From positions 1,674,001 through 1,738,000 of the forward strand of contig JANTQA010000030.1 in assembly GCA_027625915.1 (NCBI GenBank): a stretch of DNA of 64,000 bases. Direction: 5' to 3'. Position numbers and translations under genes: made by a program. The notes below the pieces were generated by a model, which had not been told where the DNA came from, made no database searches, and was given only the letters and a program-made list of their open reading frames with translations. Positions within the stretch are counted from its first letter, which is position 1; the number at the start of each line of letters is the position of its first letter. The stretch comes from Anaeramoeba flamelloides. Taxonomy: Eukaryota > Metamonada > Anaeramoebidae. Below are positions 60,043 to 64,000 of this stretch, piece after piece.

Positions 60043-61779
60043 ATGGAATCAATAATTTTTGGAAAGAACGAATTTTTGGAATTACCAATTGAGAGTAAAT
60101 CCAATCGAATTAAAAAACCATCCAAGATCCTGATTAAAGAAAAGATTCTTTGTATTGCCGGATCAAGAAATGATTTTCTTTATTATTTAATGAACGGAGA
60201 TCTAATACTCCGCGGAGAAGCGACTCACAAGATGGAAAAAACACTCAACATTTCTTTTCAAATTAAAAGTCTCAAATCAAATTACTCGAATTTTTTATTA
60301 TTATCCTTTTCTGGTGACGTTTTTGTGATCGGTAATGGAGTTTCCCATTCTTTGTATTTTAAAAAAGTCGGAGAACACATTTATCAAGCAAATTTCCAAG
60401 GAACGAAATTAGAAGGCAAGACCATTTCAAAAATCGAGGTTGGTCGCAACTCTTTTTATTATTTGACCACGGAGGGTGAATTGTATGGCTCTGGCCGAAA
60501 CAACCATGGCGAATTGAATGGAAACAAGCTTGAGCAGAACAAACCAATATTGGTGCACCAAAATGTGTTAAGTGTGTCTGGAGGAACGATGGCGAATTCA
60601 ATTTATTTCCAAACGTTTGATAACAAGTTTTATTGTCAAGGTGGTAATTTAAACGGTAAATTAGGAATCAGCACTAAACAAAATAGTATCCAAAAAACTG
60701 AATTGACCTTCTTCAAAAATTTCAACTCTTTAAAGCTCTATAACGGCCACGAACACAGCATTGCACTTTGCGATGGGGAAATCTACGGTTGCGGCTCGGC
60801 AGACTGGTGTGGCCTGGGGCACCAATCTTCTGTCTTTACAAAAATTAAAGTCGTTGATGGGCCAGTTGTTAAGGTGAGGGTTGGGGCCTATCACACAGTA
60901 TTTGTAACCGAAGGCGGCGATCTTTATGGGTTTGGGGGCGATTTTTGGAACCAATTGGGACTTGACCAAGAAAAGTGTGTTTCAATTCGCCATCCAAGAA
61001 AAATTCAAACTGGGTTTAAGATTAATATAGACGAGTACAAAATTTCTACTTCAATTTTAGCAACTGCAGTTTATCCTCGCTGTTTCAATACATGTTACAG
61101 TGGGTTTTCTGATTTATTCTCAAATCATAGAAATGAATTGACGGGCGCGCTTGACTCCATTAAGGGGATACCCGTCCATAAAAGTTTAGTTGAGTGCCGA
61201 GCTAAAATGCCCCTAGAAACCATCAAAGAGAAGTTGAAGAATCATGATCAACAGGAAATATTGTCATGGCTTGAATGGGTTTATACAGAAAAAATTAACG
61301 GCTTCAAAGCCGTCGACTCAATAATGTACGCTTTACACACCACGCATGACTGGAAACATCAAAGACTTCAAAACGATATTTCAAAATTATGGGACGATCA
61401 AAACTCATCAGATTTTACAATAATTGTACCAGATCCTGAAATAGAAAAGGAAGTCGACGAACAAGAGGATGACGACGACGAAGAGTTTGATGAAATATAT
61501 GTCCATAAATTTTTATTATTTGCCAAATCGGGATTATTCCAGAAAATGTTCACCAACGTTGAAGAAAAACTTAATAGTGTCAAAGACTATTCGAAAAAAA
61601 CCTTCGAATCATTAGAACTTATATTTAAATTCTTTTATACAAACAGCATAGAGCTAAGTGCCGACCATGACCCAGAATTGGTTGTCGAAGAACTCGCAGA
61701 TACGGAAGAATATTACCAATTGATGGAAACCGGCCGGCTTGCGCGAAAATTGGAAACGATCAAAAAACGATATCTTTAG
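60043..61779 (+). CDS. RCC1-repeat protein with two BTB domains
   Basis: Starts at the ATG of MESIIFGKNEFLELP; the longer frame from 59977 begins at GTG and adds a Phe/Leu-rich stretch that is not part of the family, so I prefer 578 residues. The first 345 or so residues are RCC1 propeller repeats (LYGSGRNNHGELNGNK, IYGCGSADWCGLGHQ, LYGFGGDFWNQLGLD). A first BTB-like segment has FSNHRNELTG, IPVHKSLVECRAKM and EILSWLEWVYTEK. The last 125 residues are a BTB domain (SSDFTIIVPD, IYVHKFLLFAKSGLFQKMF, LELIFKFFYTNS) with an acidic insert (EQEDDDDEEFDE) between the first strand and the IYVHK strand. BTB proteins often dimerise or recruit Cullin-3 ligases, and RCC1 propellers bind partners; a ubiquitin-ligase adaptor role is inference. 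No introns. Confidence 0.9.
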   Translation: MESIIFGKNEFLELPIESKSNRIKKPSKILIKEKILCIAGSRNDFLYYLMNGDLILRGEATHKMEKTLNISFQIKSLKSNYSNFLLLSFSGDVFVIGNGVSHSLYFKKVGEHIYQANFQGTKLEGKTISKIEVGRNSFYYLTTEGELYGSGRNNHGELNGNKLEQNKPILVHQNVLSVSGGTMANSIYFQTFDNKFYCQGGNLNGKLGISTKQNSIQKTELTFFKNFNSLKLYNGHEHSIALCDGEIYGCGSADWCGLGHQSSVFTKIKVVDGPVVKVRVGAYHTVFVTEGGDLYGFGGDFWNQLGLDQEKCVSIRHPRKIQTGFKINIDEYKISTSILATAVYPRCFNTCYSGFSDLFSNHRNELTGALDSIKGIPVHKSLVECRAKMPLETIKEKLKNHDQQEILSWLEWVYTEKINGFKAVDSIMYALHTTHDWKHQRLQNDISKLWDDQNSSDFTIIVPDPEIEKEVDEQEDDDDEEFDEIYVHKFLLFAKSGLFQKMFTNVEEKLNSVKDYSKKTFESLELIFKFFYTNSIELSADHDPELVVEELADTEEYYQLMETGRLARKLETIKKRYL

Positions 61780-62148
61780 AGGAAATAAGGCTGGAGTATT
61801 TGTTGTTCAATCATCAAGATTATTTCAACAAAATAGAAATACGTTTTTTTGAAATTTTTTTATTTTTATTTTTATTTTTTTTTGATTACTTTTAAAATTT
61901 ATTTTGAAAAATAAATGATAATTGTTTGTAGATGGGACGAAATGCAGACACCTTACAACAAATAATCGAAAGTACACTGAAAAAATATTGGAAAAAATAT
62001 AAGAATTGCATGATTGATTTTTATTATTTTTTTTTTATTCAATATAAATATAATCTAATAAAAGCAAACATTTTAGACACTTTGTATCTATTTTAAAACT
62101 AAATTTAATAAAATAAAATGTTCCTAAATGGAAAAATTTAAATTTTGA
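61780..62148. other. 3' flank of the RCC1-BTB gene
   Basis: A/T-rich, no gene or element recognised. Confidence 0.5.
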
Positions 62149-63019
62149 TAACCATTGTGAAAAAAATTTGGGTCATTAAAAAAAATTGGGTCAGTCAAAA
62201 ATTTGATTTCGTTTTTTAAATAGTAAATATTAGCTAAATGGTTTTTGATCAAAGTAAAATTTTATGAACAAATCTTACATTTAAGAAAAACCAAAGTCAT
62301 TATCAATAATAATTGTCAAAGACAATATTATTTTGTTGCATTTTAACCCTTTGGAATTACTGTGGAACTCTAAAAAACAAAAATTTATTTTTAATTGTCA
62401 ACTTTACTAAAAATAAGAGAAATATTTAATAGGAAATCTTATAATCTATTAATCTAATAAGATATTTATCATTGTTAATGAACGCAAATTTATCACAGTT
62501 AATCTTAAATATCCTTTTAAACCAAATTGAATAATAAAATCTTCCAAAAAAAGCTGTTTTTTTCGAAAGAGGTTGTTTTCCACTAATGTTTACAATCAAA
62601 ACTTCAAAATACCGAAATATCAAGATTTCAGAAACCATTTAAATTCTTTAAATCCCCATAGACAAACCTTAATTTAAAACTGTTATTAATTTTTGGTCTT
62701 CCCAAACAATGATTAACTTGATCTTGGAATGTAATCTAATAAAAAAAATCAACATTTTTAGTAAAGTTTACAATTAAAAATAAATTTTTGTTTTTTAGAG
62801 TTCCACAGTAATTCCAAAGGGTTAAAATGCAACAAAATAATATTGTCTTTGACAATTATTATTGATAATGACTTTGGTTTTTCTTAAATGTAAGATTTGT
62901 TCATAAAATTTTACTTTGATCAAAAACCATTTAGCTAATATTTACTATTTAAAAAACGAAATCAAATTTTTGACTGAACCAATTTTTTTTAATGACCCAA
63001 ATTTTTTTCACAATGGTAA
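62149..63019. mobile_element. Foldback element with 264 bp near-identical arms, family J
   Basis: Arms 62152-62415 and 62753-63016 are inverted copies that differ at only two or three positions by eye. Ends begin CCATTGTGAAAAAAATTTGG and TAA flanks both sides, fitting a 3 bp TWA (Harbinger-type) duplication. The 337 bp centre has a 70-codon minus frame without a recognised domain. No transposase, so probably mobilised in trans; the arms suggest a recent insertion. Confidence 0.85.
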
Positions 63020-64000
63020 TAATTCTTATTAATTTTTAATTATTAATATCCAAATTTTTTTTTATTATAAAATATTTATTATCCAAAGGATCTCTTCAAG
63101 GAAATATTAAAATTAAAAAATAATGTAATAAAAAAATATCAATATTAATTTTTTTCAAACAAGATCTTGGTGATTTTCTTCAAAACTATCTAATTTGATG
63201 AAAAAAATACTAGTTTCTTAAATTTAAATCCAAGAAAAATAAAAATTATTTTTTTTGACACATGAACTATTTCAATGAAAAAAAGGGTAAAAGAATGAAA
63301 ACCTGAAAAATTTCAGAAGATATAAAATTCAATAAATCTTATTCTCTAAAATGATAAAAAAATACTTTTAGGATTGGTTTTTTTTATGATAATATGACAA
63401 AATAAAAAAATACGTATGAGGTGATATTCTGTACTTATTTATTAAAAATATTTGAAGTGCAAAAAAATACTAATCTAAACCAAAATTCAAAATTTTTGAT
63501 AGTTACAAAACACTCAAATCACAATCAATGATATATAATTATTTCTATTTGAAAATGATTCTGATTTTTGAAATTTTATTTTTGAGTTTTTTATTTTTTT
63601 GTTATCATTTCAATTTTTCACCTTATGCTATAGCTAAAATTTGATTGAAAAAAAATACTTTTTTTGACTGTTTGATGTTATGCCAAATTCCATTTCTTTG
63701 ATATCCATGCCATTGATTTAAGGACTATTTCACCTTTAAATAAATTTATAAGCCTGAAAAAAATATTTTCCATTTTTCACATTAAAACTTTTGGATTGTT
63801 TTAAACTTCGTTTATATAATTTTTAAAAAAAGTTTTAAAGTAAAAAAAATAAAACTATTTTTAGGTTTTTCATAAGGTTGAAACGAAATTTAAAAGATAC
63901 CTAAAGGGTGAATAAAGGATTTTTTTTTTTTTTTTGATCTGATGGAATTGCTTAAATTTTCATTATTTACAAGTTAAAATGAAATAGATACTATTAGAAA
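63020..64000. other. AT-rich sequence to the end of the window
   Basis: No open frame of note, no clear repeat. Nothing recognised. Confidence 0.55.

Noticed and set aside
62426-62638. 70-codon minus-strand frame in the centre of the family J foldback
   Set aside because: No motif recognised and no second copy to compare; could be chance.
1-64000. CRISPR arrays, prokaryote-style operons or horizontally acquired gene blocks
   Set aside because: No regularly spaced repeats with unique spacers; genes are spliced and have uniform AT-rich codon use, so nothing suggests bacterial origin.

Overview
The window reads as an extremely AT-rich nuclear contig of a protist: spliceosomal GT-AG introns, lysine/asparagine-rich low-complexity protein, A/T homopolymers everywhere, and signalling or cytoskeletal domain combinations (CH + FN3 + ankyrin, 7TM + RGS, RCC1 + tandem BTB) typical of amoeboid protists. 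This mix reminds me of Anaeramoeba-like genomes, but I cannot run a search and that placement is inference.

Layout. 1-180: C-terminal end of an unidentified + strand gene. 1798-2067 (-): a doubtful RGS-like reading frame. 2566-10687 (+): CH domain / acidic run / coil / second CH domain / two FN3 / ankyrin protein, split by a 5.6 kb intron. 14845-17534 (-): four-exon ABHD13/Bem46-type alpha/beta hydrolase. 21020-26765 (+): four-exon stomatin/SPFH protein with a 4.36 kb last intron. 28152-37219 (-): three-exon seven-transmembrane RGS protein with introns of 2.86 and 4.56 kb. 43786-45738 (+): disordered protein with an eIF4E-binding-like motif and three copies of a short linear motif. 50171-50977 (+): ribosomal protein eS6. 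55563-56818 (-): uridine phosphorylase with a 260 nt intron. 60043-61779 (+): RCC1 repeats with two BTB domains. All splice junctions proposed here are GT-AG and keep phase.

Much of the rest is small non-autonomous DNA-transposon-like sequence: at least ten families with inverted ends, several with TTAA, TA or TTA/TAA target duplications (piggyBac-, Tc1/mariner- and Harbinger-like signatures). No transposase gene is visible. The long introns of the CH, stomatin and RGS genes are built largely from these elements, so the genes are large mainly because of repeat gain.

Functionally the genes are unrelated housekeeping and signalling loci (translation, nucleoside salvage, membrane scaffolding, G-protein control, actin binding); there is no operon-like arrangement. 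No CRISPR array, intact tRNA or recognisable rRNA operon was found. One 120 nt structured stretch at 11.7 kb has a 5S-rRNA-like fold and deserves checking.
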